Positions 16,845-24,798 of a stretch of 64,000 nt of DNA are shown piece by piece. The stretch is from the NCBI GenBank assembly GCA_006969905.1, contig CP030887.1, forward strand, positions 992,001 to 1,056,000. The letters are read 5' to 3'. The notes beneath the pieces are model-generated. The model saw only the letters and a program-made list of their open reading frames with translations. It made no database searches and was not told the DNA's origin. This DNA is from Balneolaceae bacterium (GTDB lineage: Bacteria; Bacteroidota; Rhodothermia; Balneolales; Balneolaceae). The translations under genes were made by a program, and so were the position numbers. The stretch's first letter is position 1. The number at the start of each line of letters is the position of its first letter.

Positions 16845-18473
16845 ATGTTGAAGAGATTAACTTTGGGGCTGGCAATTATTGCCACCGCTTGTACAGGAGT
16901 AAAGAAAGGGGCTGATGTACCAACCGCAGTCATTTCAGATTTTATGGAAACCATAAATGAAGAAGGGCTTAGGGTCGACTTATCCATAATAGCCCACGAT
17001 TCCCTATCAGGAAGAGATACAGGTTCTGAGGGATTAAAAAAAGCTGCCATTTACCTTTCAAAAAGATATGAAGGGTTGGGAGTTTTGCCAGTTGGAGATG
17101 GGGGGACTTACGAACAGTTTTATGATGTTATAAGCCCTGTAACCCAAGGTTATTCCTATACGGTCACAGATGAAAATGGGAATACTGTGGATAAATCCAC
17201 TTTATCAAAAAAGGAAACAGCAAATTTTGTAACGGTATTTGGGGGCAGTAAGCTACAAGCCGGAAAAATAGTTTTTATTGGGAATGGAGTTATAAATGAA
17301 GACGAAGGAATAAATCATTTCCCTGAAAACATTAAGGGAAAATGGATACTTGTCTTTTTTGAACAAAATATTACTGACGTTGCTACAATTCAGCAAAGAG
17401 TAAACCAGGGCGGTGGTTCTGGGGTATTATTACTGCCTGTTCCATTAGATATAGAAGTATTTGAAGATAGAAGCAGAAGAACTCAGGCGACACTGGGGGC
17501 AAGTAATAGAATGTCTTTGGCGTACTTGCAGGAGAATGATCGGGCCGTTCCAGCCTGGAACAGGATTCACCCTGAACTGGCAGCCAAGCTTCTCAATATA
17601 GATGGTCTTGACGCTCTTTTAGATCTACACCAGAGTATTAAAGAAAACCCTCAAGCATTTGATGCAAGAGAGTTAGGGTTCAGCTTAAAACATGAGCCAA
17701 AAATTGATCAAAGAACAATTAATACCAGTAATGTAGTAGCTTTTTTGGAAGGGAGTGATCCGGCGTTAAAAGAAGAAGTAGTTGTTTTGAGTTCTCATTA
17801 TGACCATGTAGGAATTGGAACACCGGACTCAACAGGTGACAATATTTATAATGGGGCTGATGATGATGGCAGCGGAACGGTAGCTATGTTGAGCATTGCC
17901 CAGGCTATGGTTGCGGCTAAGAATGCTGGCGCAGGTCCCCAAAGAAGTATTCTGTTTTTGCATGTATCGGGAGAAGAGAAGGGTTTATTAGGCTCACGCT
18001 ATTATTCTGATCATCCTATTTACCCTATTAAAAATACGGTTGCAAACATCAACATGGATATGATTGGTAGGGTAGACAAAGAAAATGAAGAGACCAAGGA
18101 TTATATATATGTAATCGGGGGTAGCATTATCTCATCCGGATTAGACAGCCTGCTCAATGTAGCAAATATTGAAAGCGTAAACTTAGACTTGAATCCCCGC
18201 TATAATGACCTTAACGACCCTAATCGGTTTTATCGTAGAAGCGATCATTGGAATTTTGGGCGTTTAGGTGTTCCATTTGTGTTTTTCTTTAATGGAGTAC
18301 ATGCAGACTATCATCGGCCATCTGACGAAATAGAAAAAATAGAATGGGAAGCATTAACAAAACGGACACAGCTTGTTTTTATGTTAACTGCGAAAGTTGC
18401 TAATGCTGAACAAAGGCCAAAAGTAGATAATCAGGAATTTATCAGGGTTACCCAGGTTACATCCGTAAACTGA
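16845..18473 (+). CDS. M28 family metallopeptidase lipoprotein
   Basis: A 542-aa secreted zinc aminopeptidase-type enzyme. The N-terminus LGLAIIATACTG gives a lipobox with Cys at residue 16. Residues about 130-260 form an inserted PA-like domain. The M28 zinc site is complete: SSHYDHVG at about 315, NGADDDGSGT at about 335, SGEEKGLLGS at about 375 (catalytic Glu), NMDMIGR and the C-terminal HADYHRPSDE. It probably degrades peptides in the periplasm or at the outer membrane. It is convergent with the CHAT gene, with only 11 bases between them. Confidence 0.94.
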   Translation: MLKRLTLGLAIIATACTGVKKGADVPTAVISDFMETINEEGLRVDLSIIAHDSLSGRDTGSEGLKKAAIYLSKRYEGLGVLPVGDGGTYEQFYDVISPVTQGYSYTVTDENGNTVDKSTLSKKETANFVTVFGGSKLQAGKIVFIGNGVINEDEGINHFPENIKGKWILVFFEQNITDVATIQQRVNQGGGSGVLLLPVPLDIEVFEDRSRRTQATLGASNRMSLAYLQENDRAVPAWNRIHPELAAKLLNIDGLDALLDLHQSIKENPQAFDARELGFSLKHEPKIDQRTINTSNVVAFLEGSDPALKEEVVVLSSHYDHVGIGTPDSTGDNIYNGADDDGSGTVAMLSIAQAMVAAKNAGAGPQRSILFLHVSGEEKGLLGSRYYSDHPIYPIKNTVANINMDMIGRVDKENEETKDYIYVIGGSIISSGLDSLLNVANIESVNLDLNPRYNDLNDPNRFYRRSDHWNFGRLGVPFVFFFNGVHADYHRPSDEIEKIEWEALTKRTQLVFMLTAKVANAEQRPKVDNQEFIRVTQVTSVN

Positions 18474-18484
18474 GTGGTTAAAAA

Positions 18485-21424
18485 TCACTTTCCCACATAA
18501 ATAAAGGGAGCCCAGTGGATGGGATGATTGTAATATGGATGGTCAATCATAGAAAGCTTGGCATCTCTAAGGGCAATTGATTTATAGTCAAAGATCGGGG
18601 GCTCATACAAATCGAAAAAACGAAGCGTTGAATTCCAGATTCCAAACTCATCTTTTTCATAAGATGTAAGGTTCTCATAAAATGTACTCATAAAAATCGC
18701 GGTGCTTCGATCAAAAACACTCCAGAGACTCACTACTACTGAAGATGCTCCGGCTTTTAGGAAAGAGCGCTGCAGCCCAAGCAAACCCTCTCCCACAACG
18801 TTACGGCCATAGCCGGTGTTGCAGGCACTCAGCACAACCATATCAGCGTTCAAATTGAGTAACCCGATTTCTGAACTATTTAACAAACCATCTTCCCCAA
18901 AAAGGCCCTCCAGGTTGTTTTTCTTCGAAAGAATAAGCCCACTCTGTGCAGGATTGTCTTCATTTACAATACCATGAGTGGCAAAATGTAAATACCTGTA
19001 GGAACCTAAGTCTACACTTTTAATGCCAGCCTCAGAAACATCTTCGTTTTTCAGCAATGTGTAGGTTGCAAATTTTGAGGAAATAGAATCAACTTCCATC
19101 AAAGTTGAAGGAAGTGAAGCAAAGTCAGCCTGTGAACGGGAAGGATTAAACTCAGTGCCGCTTTCGAAGCCCGAGCCAGCTACAGCAAATAGCTCTTTAG
19201 TGGTATTTCTATGGGGGCTTGGAATATATTTTATAAGAGAGGCAGAAGGTAAATACTTAATGTTATATTCTTCAACCAGGTATTTATTATCCGGTGTAAC
19301 CAGCGCTTCGAATGGAAGGTACCCCAAAGAAACATCAGGAATAATAACCATGTTTTTGACTTCGGGAAAACTTTCTGATAATGGTTTTACAAGCAAATCA
19401 AAAAGCTGCTGTGAATACAAGCGGATTGAATCATAAGGAGCTGTATTTTGAATAGAGGCTCGAAACTTTCCTACTAAGGAGCTCAAATATTGTCGGGAGT
19501 AACGAACATCAGGTATTTCCCGAACAAAAGCTTTTGCATCGTTATGGCTGGCAATAATGGTAAGAAGTTTATTGTCAAAGGTAGCAAGTTCAACAAGAGC
19601 TGTTTCAGAATCCAGCTTATCCTGAAGTTCATGAAGAGACAAAACGGGCCCCGATTCTAGTTTCCTGAAATCAGGATTACTAATTCTGGCCTCATTAAGA
19701 ATTACTTCATATCCGAGCCGGGCATCCGAGATGGCAGCCTCAAGGTCTTTTTTTATGGTTGGATCTGTTGCAGTCTCTAGTTCTCGATATAGACGGTCAA
19801 TTTCTTTGCCCTTTTGCCGTATTCTTAAAGAGGTTCCCTCATCAACAAATGATTCCAGAGATATCGAGGCAGAAATTTGATCTAAAAGAGACCGGGACTT
19901 TCCTTTTTCTACTATATTGAATGCCGAAGCCACATCGTTCTCATTTTCAATATACCATGACGCTACCCGGAAAAAAAAAGTGGCATAAAACCGGAAAACT
20001 TCAGTTTGGAGATGATCTCCATAGATGTTCCCTCTTAACCATTCAATTTCATCAAAAGCTAAATCTGCATAATAAAAAGCGCTGTCGGAACCGGTATTCT
20101 GAAAAGCCTGAGCAAAGTTGATTAAAGACATTGTCCGGTTAAACCCCCTGGCGTCTTTAGTGCTTTTAAGTGACTTCCTATAAAAAGTAAGCGCTACATC
20201 ATGAGAGCCCAGTCGAGTGTGTATACGGGCTAAAACAAGATATGATGAAGCTTGTAAAGTAGCATTTTCATTAAGCTTTGCTTCTTCAACAGCCTGTTCG
20301 GCATATTTAAGGCCCTGTTCAAGTCGATTCCAGTCTAGGTGCAAATCTGCAAGGTGCTCTAAAGTTTTAGGGATCCAGTACCTATTATCATGCGTTTCAA
20401 AAATAGAAAGAGCTTGCGCAAAAAGGTCATAAGCAAGGGTGTATTCATTCAAACTATGATAGACTAACGCAATATTAGAAAGGACAACCGGATTGGCTTC
20501 AATACCCGCTTTTTTCCGGTAATCCATGCTCCTGTTATAGAATTTTAAAGCGCTTGCCCCATCTCCCAAATAAGAATAAACAGCACCAATATCGTTATAT
20601 GCATTAGAAATTTTGAGTGCCGACCCCTGATTTTCAACAAGCTTAAGCCGTTTATTAAAATAAAGAATGGCTTTGTCATACTTACCGGAAACCTTAAATA
20701 GTTCTCCAAGTTGATCGTATAAGTCCTCCAGAAGGTAAACGTTTTTGATAGAGTTACTTATAGAAACAGCTTCCAAAAGCAAATCTTCAGATTCTTTGTA
20801 GTTGGTTAAGTACTGATTAGATATTGCAGCACTTAATAAAGATTGTACAAGAAAGTAATAGTCTCTGGTTTTTCGGAAACCGGATACGGCCTGATTGGCA
20901 TAGGAAAGTGCCTCACTATTTTTTCCGCTACTTCTCAGGGCATAAGACAAACCCAGGCTTAGCAGGGCAATGCGCTGATTATCATTTGCATTCTGGGCAA
21001 TTTCCAACCCCTCCTCATAACTTCGCATCCTTTTTTGTTGATCACCTTGAACTGAATATCCCCAGGCTTGATAGAACTTCAGATAAGCAACGGCTTCAGG
21101 CGGAAGATTTTTGGCTTCCATTAAGCCTTTGTCAAAAAGGACTTCAATCCCGGTATTATCATCAACACTAAGTAAAGAAGCCCCAAGTCCGACCTTGGAA
21201 ATAGCCCAATCTAATGAGCCATATTCAAGGTTCTTGCTAACCAAAGCCTGTTTGTAAGTATCAATTGCTTTCTCAAATTGTCCGGCCCTATAAAGTTCAT
21301 CCCCTTTATCAATTATATGGTTTCCCGTTGGTTTACCATATTGTCCATAAGCAGGGAGCAAAAAAAGTGCCCAGAGGAGCAGTAAAAGAAGCCGGTTTAC
21401 TTGCAGATTCACCTTGATCATCAA
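18485..21424 (-). CDS. CHAT-domain protein with N-terminal TPR array (979 aa)
   Basis: A signal peptide (LLLLLLWALFLLPAYGQYG) leads into about ten TPR-type repeats across residues 30-500. A linker coiled coil (about 520-600) and a C-terminal CHAT domain (caspase-like, clan CD) follow. The catalytic pair is present: His in YLHFATHGI at about 813 and Cys in VVLSACNTGYG at about 866. The Gly-rich GEGLLGLQRSFLKAGASSVV is also typical. CHAT proteins act as proteases, in some cases regulated by TPR-bound partners. Export is predicted, so its substrates would be in the periplasm. The adjacent small peptide gene is divergent from it. Confidence 0.93.
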   Translation of the reverse strand: MMIKVNLQVNRLLLLLLWALFLLPAYGQYGKPTGNHIIDKGDELYRAGQFEKAIDTYKQALVSKNLEYGSLDWAISKVGLGASLLSVDDNTGIEVLFDKGLMEAKNLPPEAVAYLKFYQAWGYSVQGDQQKRMRSYEEGLEIAQNANDNQRIALLSLGLSYALRSSGKNSEALSYANQAVSGFRKTRDYYFLVQSLLSAAISNQYLTNYKESEDLLLEAVSISNSIKNVYLLEDLYDQLGELFKVSGKYDKAILYFNKRLKLVENQGSALKISNAYNDIGAVYSYLGDGASALKFYNRSMDYRKKAGIEANPVVLSNIALVYHSLNEYTLAYDLFAQALSIFETHDNRYWIPKTLEHLADLHLDWNRLEQGLKYAEQAVEEAKLNENATLQASSYLVLARIHTRLGSHDVALTFYRKSLKSTKDARGFNRTMSLINFAQAFQNTGSDSAFYYADLAFDEIEWLRGNIYGDHLQTEVFRFYATFFFRVASWYIENENDVASAFNIVEKGKSRSLLDQISASISLESFVDEGTSLRIRQKGKEIDRLYRELETATDPTIKKDLEAAISDARLGYEVILNEARISNPDFRKLESGPVLSLHELQDKLDSETALVELATFDNKLLTIIASHNDAKAFVREIPDVRYSRQYLSSLVGKFRASIQNTAPYDSIRLYSQQLFDLLVKPLSESFPEVKNMVIIPDVSLGYLPFEALVTPDNKYLVEEYNIKYLPSASLIKYIPSPHRNTTKELFAVAGSGFESGTEFNPSRSQADFASLPSTLMEVDSISSKFATYTLLKNEDVSEAGIKSVDLGSYRYLHFATHGIVNEDNPAQSGLILSKKNNLEGLFGEDGLLNSSEIGLLNLNADMVVLSACNTGYGRNVVGEGLLGLQRSFLKAGASSVVVSLWSVFDRSTAIFMSTFYENLTSYEKDEFGIWNSTLRFFDLYEPPIFDYKSIALRDAKLSMIDHPYYNHPIHWAPFIYVGK

Positions 21425-21507
21425 CTAATTTTTATAGAAAATAATAGTTTATATACATTTTATTTTGTTTTTTATCGCAAACAGTAACAATTAGAAGGAT
21501 ATTTATT

Positions 21508-21636
21508 ATGGCACTTTCGGGTGAATTTAACAAAAAGAGGCTTTTAAATAACCATCCAGACGATGAGGTTAATGGAAATGGTTCAGGTGGGAGTGGAGGT
21601 GATGGTGGCACAAAACCACCAGGTACTGGTGGATAG
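21508..21636 (+). CDS. small Gly-rich peptide (42 aa)
   Basis: ATG at 21508 is preceded by AGAAGGA at a good distance for ribosome binding, one of the clearest such sites in the window. It encodes MALSGEFNKKRLLNNHPDDE followed by a tail made mostly of Gly, Ser, Asn and Asp with two Pro, ending GTGG. It is followed by a hairpin terminator at 21659-21687. There is no signal peptide or Cys. The leader-like charged N-terminus and low-complexity tail resemble a modified or secreted peptide precursor, but no maturation enzyme is seen. It is divergent from the CHAT gene. Confidence 0.6.
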   Translation: MALSGEFNKKRLLNNHPDDEVNGNGSGGSGGDGGTKPPGTGG

Positions 21637-21658
21637 AATAGTTCTAAAAAACTAGTTA

Positions 21659-21687
21659 CCTGGTCAGATTTCTGACCGGGGTTTTTA
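21659..21687 (+). terminator. rho-independent terminator, bidirectional
   Basis: CCTGGTCAG (21659-21667) pairs with CTGACCGGG (21672-21680), followed by GTTTTTA. It follows the small peptide gene. On the other strand the same stem is followed by a T-rich run, so it may also end ftsY transcripts. Confidence 0.75.
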
Positions 21688-22638
21688 TTCTCCAAAAAGG
21701 GCGCTTACAAAACCACCCCGATCAAAAACCTGTAGGTCAGCAATCTGCTCACCGAGACCAATATATTTTACAGGGACACTTAACTCGTTTGATATACCAA
21801 TTACAATTCCACCTTTGGCAGTACCATCCAGTTTGGTTAAAGCAAGCCCTGTTATATCTACAGCTTCTGTAAATGCTTTTGCTTGTTGCATGGCATTTTG
21901 TCCTGTTGATGCATCCAATACAAGAATTACCTCATGGGGCGCTCCATCTACCACCTTACCCATAACCCGCTTAATTTTGGCGAGCTCTTCCATTAAGGCC
22001 TTTTTATTATGGAGTCGCCCCGCAGTATCAATGAGCGCTATATCTGCTCCTCGGGCTTTTGCTGCAGAAACTGTATCGAATGCTACGGAAGCAGGATCAG
22101 CATTTTGTCCTTGCTGAACGATAGGAACGTCAGCCCGCTCACTCCAGATGATAAGCTGATCAACCGCAGCAGCACGAAATGTATCTGCAGCACCAAGTAT
22201 CACGTTTTTTCCTGCCTGTTTATACATATGGGCAAGTTTTCCAATTGTAGTGGTTTTGCCAACACCATTAACTCCCACCACCAAAACTATATGAGGTTTT
22301 ATTTTAAAATCAGCATCAAATTCCGCAGGCTTATCTTCCGCATTATCCTGAAGCAGGTCAACAATTTCTTCCCTGAGCATCGATTGAAGTTCCTGTTGGG
22401 TTACAAATTTGTCTTTTGCAACACGAGCCTCAATTCTATCGATAATTTCTAAAGTGGTATTTACCCCAACATCAGAAGTGATCAGAATTTGTTCAAGTTC
22501 ATCCAGGGTTTCATCGTCTACACGGTCTTTGCCTGCAAAGGCTTTCCCTAACTTATTGAGTATGCCTTCGCGACTTTTTTCTACTCCTTTATCAAGAGTT
22601 TCTTTTTTTTTGAAACCCAGCTTATCAAATAAACCCAT
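21685..22638 (-). CDS. ftsY: signal recognition particle receptor FtsY
   Basis: A GTPase that docks SRP-ribosome complexes at the membrane. The NG domain is complete: G1 GVNGVGKTTTIGKLA at about residue 120, ILGAADTFRAAAVDQL, G3 DTAGRLHNK, LDASTGQNA, G4 TKLDGTAKGG and the C-terminal GEQIADLQVFD. The 317-aa length lacks the long acidic A domain of E. coli, as in many Gram-negative lineages. It lies 14 bases downstream of the phosphatidyltransferase gene on the same strand, so the two probably form an operon. Confidence 0.97.
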   Translation of the reverse strand: MGLFDKLGFKKKETLDKGVEKSREGILNKLGKAFAGKDRVDDETLDELEQILITSDVGVNTTLEIIDRIEARVAKDKFVTQQELQSMLREEIVDLLQDNAEDKPAEFDADFKIKPHIVLVVGVNGVGKTTTIGKLAHMYKQAGKNVILGAADTFRAAAVDQLIIWSERADVPIVQQGQNADPASVAFDTVSAAKARGADIALIDTAGRLHNKKALMEELAKIKRVMGKVVDGAPHEVILVLDASTGQNAMQQAKAFTEAVDITGLALTKLDGTAKGGIVIGISNELSVPVKYIGLGEQIADLQVFDRGGFVSALFGE

Positions 22639-22652
22639 ATTCTTATAAATAG

Positions 22653-23243
22653 TTAATTGAATTGTGCGCCATGCATAATTTTTCGGTAGCGGTTAAAATA
22701 ATCAAAAAAGGAAATGATCATTATTGTGGTACTTGCAGCAAGTAAAAAGGTATGTACTTGTGGTGCCTCCCTGAAAAAGAATACGGAAATCCAGTAAAGT
22801 GCCAGCACGTTAACCGCAATTTTTCCGCTCATAGTTGACATTGCCACTTTCCCATATTTCCATTTTATGAATGAGGATCCCAACATAATTAAGGAGTCGC
22901 GGATCACATTTATGATCATGAACCACAAGGGCACCCAACCCAACCAAACGGTATATAAAAAAAGAACAGCTGCGCAAAGTTTGTCCGAAATTGGATCGAT
23001 CATTTTTCCCATTTCAGAAACCGTATTGGTTTTACGAGCTACAAGGCCATCCAGATAGTCCGAAATAATTCCATAGATAAATAGTGATATAATTACTGCA
23101 TCGTAATTTTTCCCGTTATGGTAATGCAGGTAAACAATAGGAAACGCAATTAAAATCCGCGAAAAAGAAATAAGATTCGAAAAGGTTAAAACCCTACCGG
23201 AAACGTTTATTGCTTTGCCATCGATATTTTGAATGTTATTCAA
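22653..23243 (-). CDS. pgsA: CDP-alcohol phosphatidyltransferase
   Basis: An integral membrane enzyme of phospholipid synthesis, 196 aa. The CDP-alcohol phosphatidyltransferase signature is intact: SDYLDGLVAR followed eight residues later by G-KMI-D-PIS-D (about residues 62-84). Four or five membrane helices surround it. Phosphatidylglycerophosphate synthase is the most likely activity given its length and its place next to ftsY, but the motif alone does not fix the acceptor alcohol. The symbol is therefore provisional. Confidence 0.88.
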   Translation of the reverse strand: MNNIQNIDGKAINVSGRVLTFSNLISFSRILIAFPIVYLHYHNGKNYDAVIISLFIYGIISDYLDGLVARKTNTVSEMGKMIDPISDKLCAAVLFLYTVWLGWVPLWFMIINVIRDSLIMLGSSFIKWKYGKVAMSTMSGKIAVNVLALYWISVFFFREAPQVHTFLLAASTTIMIISFFDYFNRYRKIMHGAQFN

Positions 23244-23304
23244 TCGGTTAGATTAATTGCGATATTGATCGTAAAGTTACGGGCATTGTAAACATAAAGC
23301 TACC

Positions 23305-23862
23305 ATGATTAAGACTTCAGCACTTATAGAAACAACAAAAGCATCAAAAGAGGTTTATAAAGGAAAATTGCTCCATGTGTTTTATGATGAGGCAATATTA
23401 CCAGATGGAGAAGTTTCGGGTCGTGAATGGATAAAACATCCCGGCGCATGTGCAATAGTCCCTGTTTTCGAAAACGGGGATATCATGATGATAAACCAGT
23501 TCCGGTATCCCATGAAGCAGATATTTTTGGAAGTGCCTGCAGGAAAAATTGATCCGAATGAAAATCCATTCGATACAGCAAAAAGAGAGCTGGTTGAAGA
23601 GACGGGCATTAGCGCAAAAGAATTTCATTATGTTGGCCACTTTTATCCGGCAATTGGTTATGCAGATGAAATCATACATATTTTTGCAGCTACCGGCCTT
23701 TTAGAGGGCGTTAAAGAAGTTGATAAGGATGAGTTTTTGATGAATGAACGAATTTCTTTCAATCATGCAATAGAACTTATACACAAAGGAGAGATAACGG
23801 ATGGTAAAACAATTAGCAGTCTTACCAGGGTGTATAATTGGTACAGAAAGGAATGGGCTTAA
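23305..23862 (+). CDS. Nudix hydrolase, ADP-ribose pyrophosphatase type
   Basis: The Nudix box is complete at about residues 78-100: G-KIDPN-E-NPFDTAK-RELVEETGI. Upstream IMMINQFRYPMKQIFLEVPAG and downstream GHFYPAIGYADEIIHIF are typical of the ADP-ribose/NUDT5 branch, which cleaves nucleoside diphosphate sugars. The 185-aa length is normal. Its stop overlaps by four bases the end of a convergent gene. A housekeeping clean-up role is inferred. Confidence 0.93.
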   Translation: MIKTSALIETTKASKEVYKGKLLHVFYDEAILPDGEVSGREWIKHPGACAIVPVFENGDIMMINQFRYPMKQIFLEVPAGKIDPNENPFDTAKRELVEETGISAKEFHYVGHFYPAIGYADEIIHIFAATGLLEGVKEVDKDEFLMNERISFNHAIELIHKGEITDGKTISSLTRVYNWYRKEWA

Positions 23863-24152
23863 AGTAATCCTTCCGCTTTAGCCAGGTTAAACAAACTTTC
23901 ATGGAGAGATTCGGTATTAACCTCTCCTCTCCTGGACAATTCATTAATCTCATCCAGGTTAAGCATTATAATACACCCGGAAGCTTTTAGTGCAGCATCA
24001 AAATTTCTTGGGTCCGAAGCTGCAAGTTTTTTGATATCTATTCCTTCAGGGCTTACCCTTTTATCAACAAGGATATAAAAAATGTCTTCGGAAAGATCAC
24101 CAAAGCGAAACTCTTCAAGCCCTGTTTGCTCAAACTTCAGCATGTTGCTCAA
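23859..24152 (-). CDS. hypothetical protein (97 aa)
   Basis: A small acidic soluble protein, translated after a helix-turn-helix gene whose 3' end overlaps it by 23 bases. It has a possible beta-strand opening (FEQTGLEEFRFGDLSEDIFYILVDKR) and a helical C-terminus. I do not recognise a family. The shared strand and tight overlap suggest translational coupling with the DNA-binding protein upstream, perhaps as its partner. Confidence 0.6.
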   Translation of the reverse strand: MSNMLKFEQTGLEEFRFGDLSEDIFYILVDKRVSPEGIDIKKLAASDPRNFDAALKASGCIIMLNLDEINELSRRGEVNTESLHESLFNLAKAEGLL

Positions 24153-24567
24153 TAAACTCCCGCGCGGTTATTACTTCTAAAATTTCCTGTGTGTTTTTGT
24201 CTATCACTTTTACCTGGAAAAGGCTGATAATAGCTTGTTCGCTTAAAACCTGAAGCGCCTCTTCTATGGTATCACATTCTTCTGATTCGCTTACAAGGTC
24301 ATTAATTCCCTGGACAATATACCGTTGAGATTTTACAGCAGGCTTTCGATCTGAGACAGGTGCTTGGGGCTCTTCAAAGTACTCTTTGATTGCGCCCTCA
24401 GTTACAAACCAACTTACACCCAATTTGCGCCCACGAATTTTACCATCACGAAGGTATGCGCGCAAAGTCATTTTAGAGATCCCAAGCATTTCATGCAGAT
24501 CATCAATAGAATAAAGGGTTAAATTGCCAACCTTTCGAGGCATTACCTGATTCCTTTTACTTGTCAT
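24130..24567 (-). CDS. helix-turn-helix protein of the MerR/excisionase type (145 aa)
   Basis: Residues about 18-60 (YSIDDLHEMLGISKMTLRAY, then LRDGKIRGRKLGVSWFVTEG) match the winged HTH of the excisionase/HTH_17 group: a first helix, a TLRAYLRDGKI recognition helix and a wing with Gly-Arg-Lys. The C-terminal half (GINDLVSESEECDTIEEALQ onwards) is a separate helical domain. An internal ATG at 24541-24543 could also start the gene. It may regulate transcription; no targets are visible. Confidence 0.75.
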   Translation of the reverse strand: MTSKRNQVMPRKVGNLTLYSIDDLHEMLGISKMTLRAYLRDGKIRGRKLGVSWFVTEGAIKEYFEEPQAPVSDRKPAVKSQRYIVQGINDLVSESEECDTIEEALQVLSEQAIISLFQVKVIDKNTQEILEVITAREFIEQHAEV

Positions 24568-24618
24568 TATTAAATATTAAGAGCTAATAATAAAATATTA
24601 ATGCAACATAAACTAACA

Positions 24619-24645
24619 TTGGTTATACAATAAAAATTATATTTG
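24619..24645 (+). promoter_or_regulatory. Bacteroidota-type promoter (TTG / TATATTTG)
   Basis: TTG at 24619-24621 and TATATTTG at 24638-24645 fit the -33 and TAnnTTTG -7 elements of Bacteroidota sigma-A promoters, with 16 bases between them. The predicted start is about 24650, exactly at the first hairpin of the candidate RNA. The same TATATTTG box precedes the tRNA-Arg. Confidence 0.6.
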
Positions 24646-24649
24646 GTTA

Positions 24650-24726
24650 GCGGGGGTTCCCCGCCTTATATTGGTAACAGTTGATTGAAAATCAAAGTAA
24701 CCCAGCCAAAGCGGCAGGGTTTTTTT
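24650..24726 (+). ncRNA. candidate small RNA or leader attenuator
   Basis: This segment starts just after a good promoter and ends in a terminator. It contains three stems: GCGGGG/CCCCGC (24650-24664), TTGATT/AATCAA around GAA (24681-24695) with a possible GGTAAC/GTAACC extension, and the terminator stem. The extension shares bases with the 5' arm of the terminator, so the two would be mutually exclusive. It is either a 75-nt small RNA or an attenuator for the phosphoesterase gene that starts at 24799. The ligand or partner is unknown. Confidence 0.45.
24699..24726 (+). terminator. rho-independent terminator
   Basis: CCCAGCC (24701-24707) pairs with GGCAGGG (24713-24719) with one A-A mismatch, followed by TTTTTTTAT. 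It stands alone between a divergent gene and a downstream gene start, so it must end a short upstream transcript. Confidence 0.75.
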
Positions 24727-24798
24727 ATGCCCGTTTGTTAAGGGTTTTTTGCTTTCTCTGCCGTATGTTTAGCCGTTGAACATCTTAGCCCTTTCAGT

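Noticed and set aside
21432-21695. An 87-aa minus-strand frame rich in Pro and Ser
   Set aside because: It is the complement of the Gly-rich gene at 21508-21636, which has a good ribosome site and terminator. The minus frame also runs across the terminator and the end of ftsY.
24650-24720. tRNA-Phe-like pieces (TTGGTAACAG, then TTGATTGAAAATCAA with a GAA loop)
   Set aside because: No T-arm (GGTTCGAATCC) or matching acceptor stem is present. The stems fit a small RNA with a terminator better.
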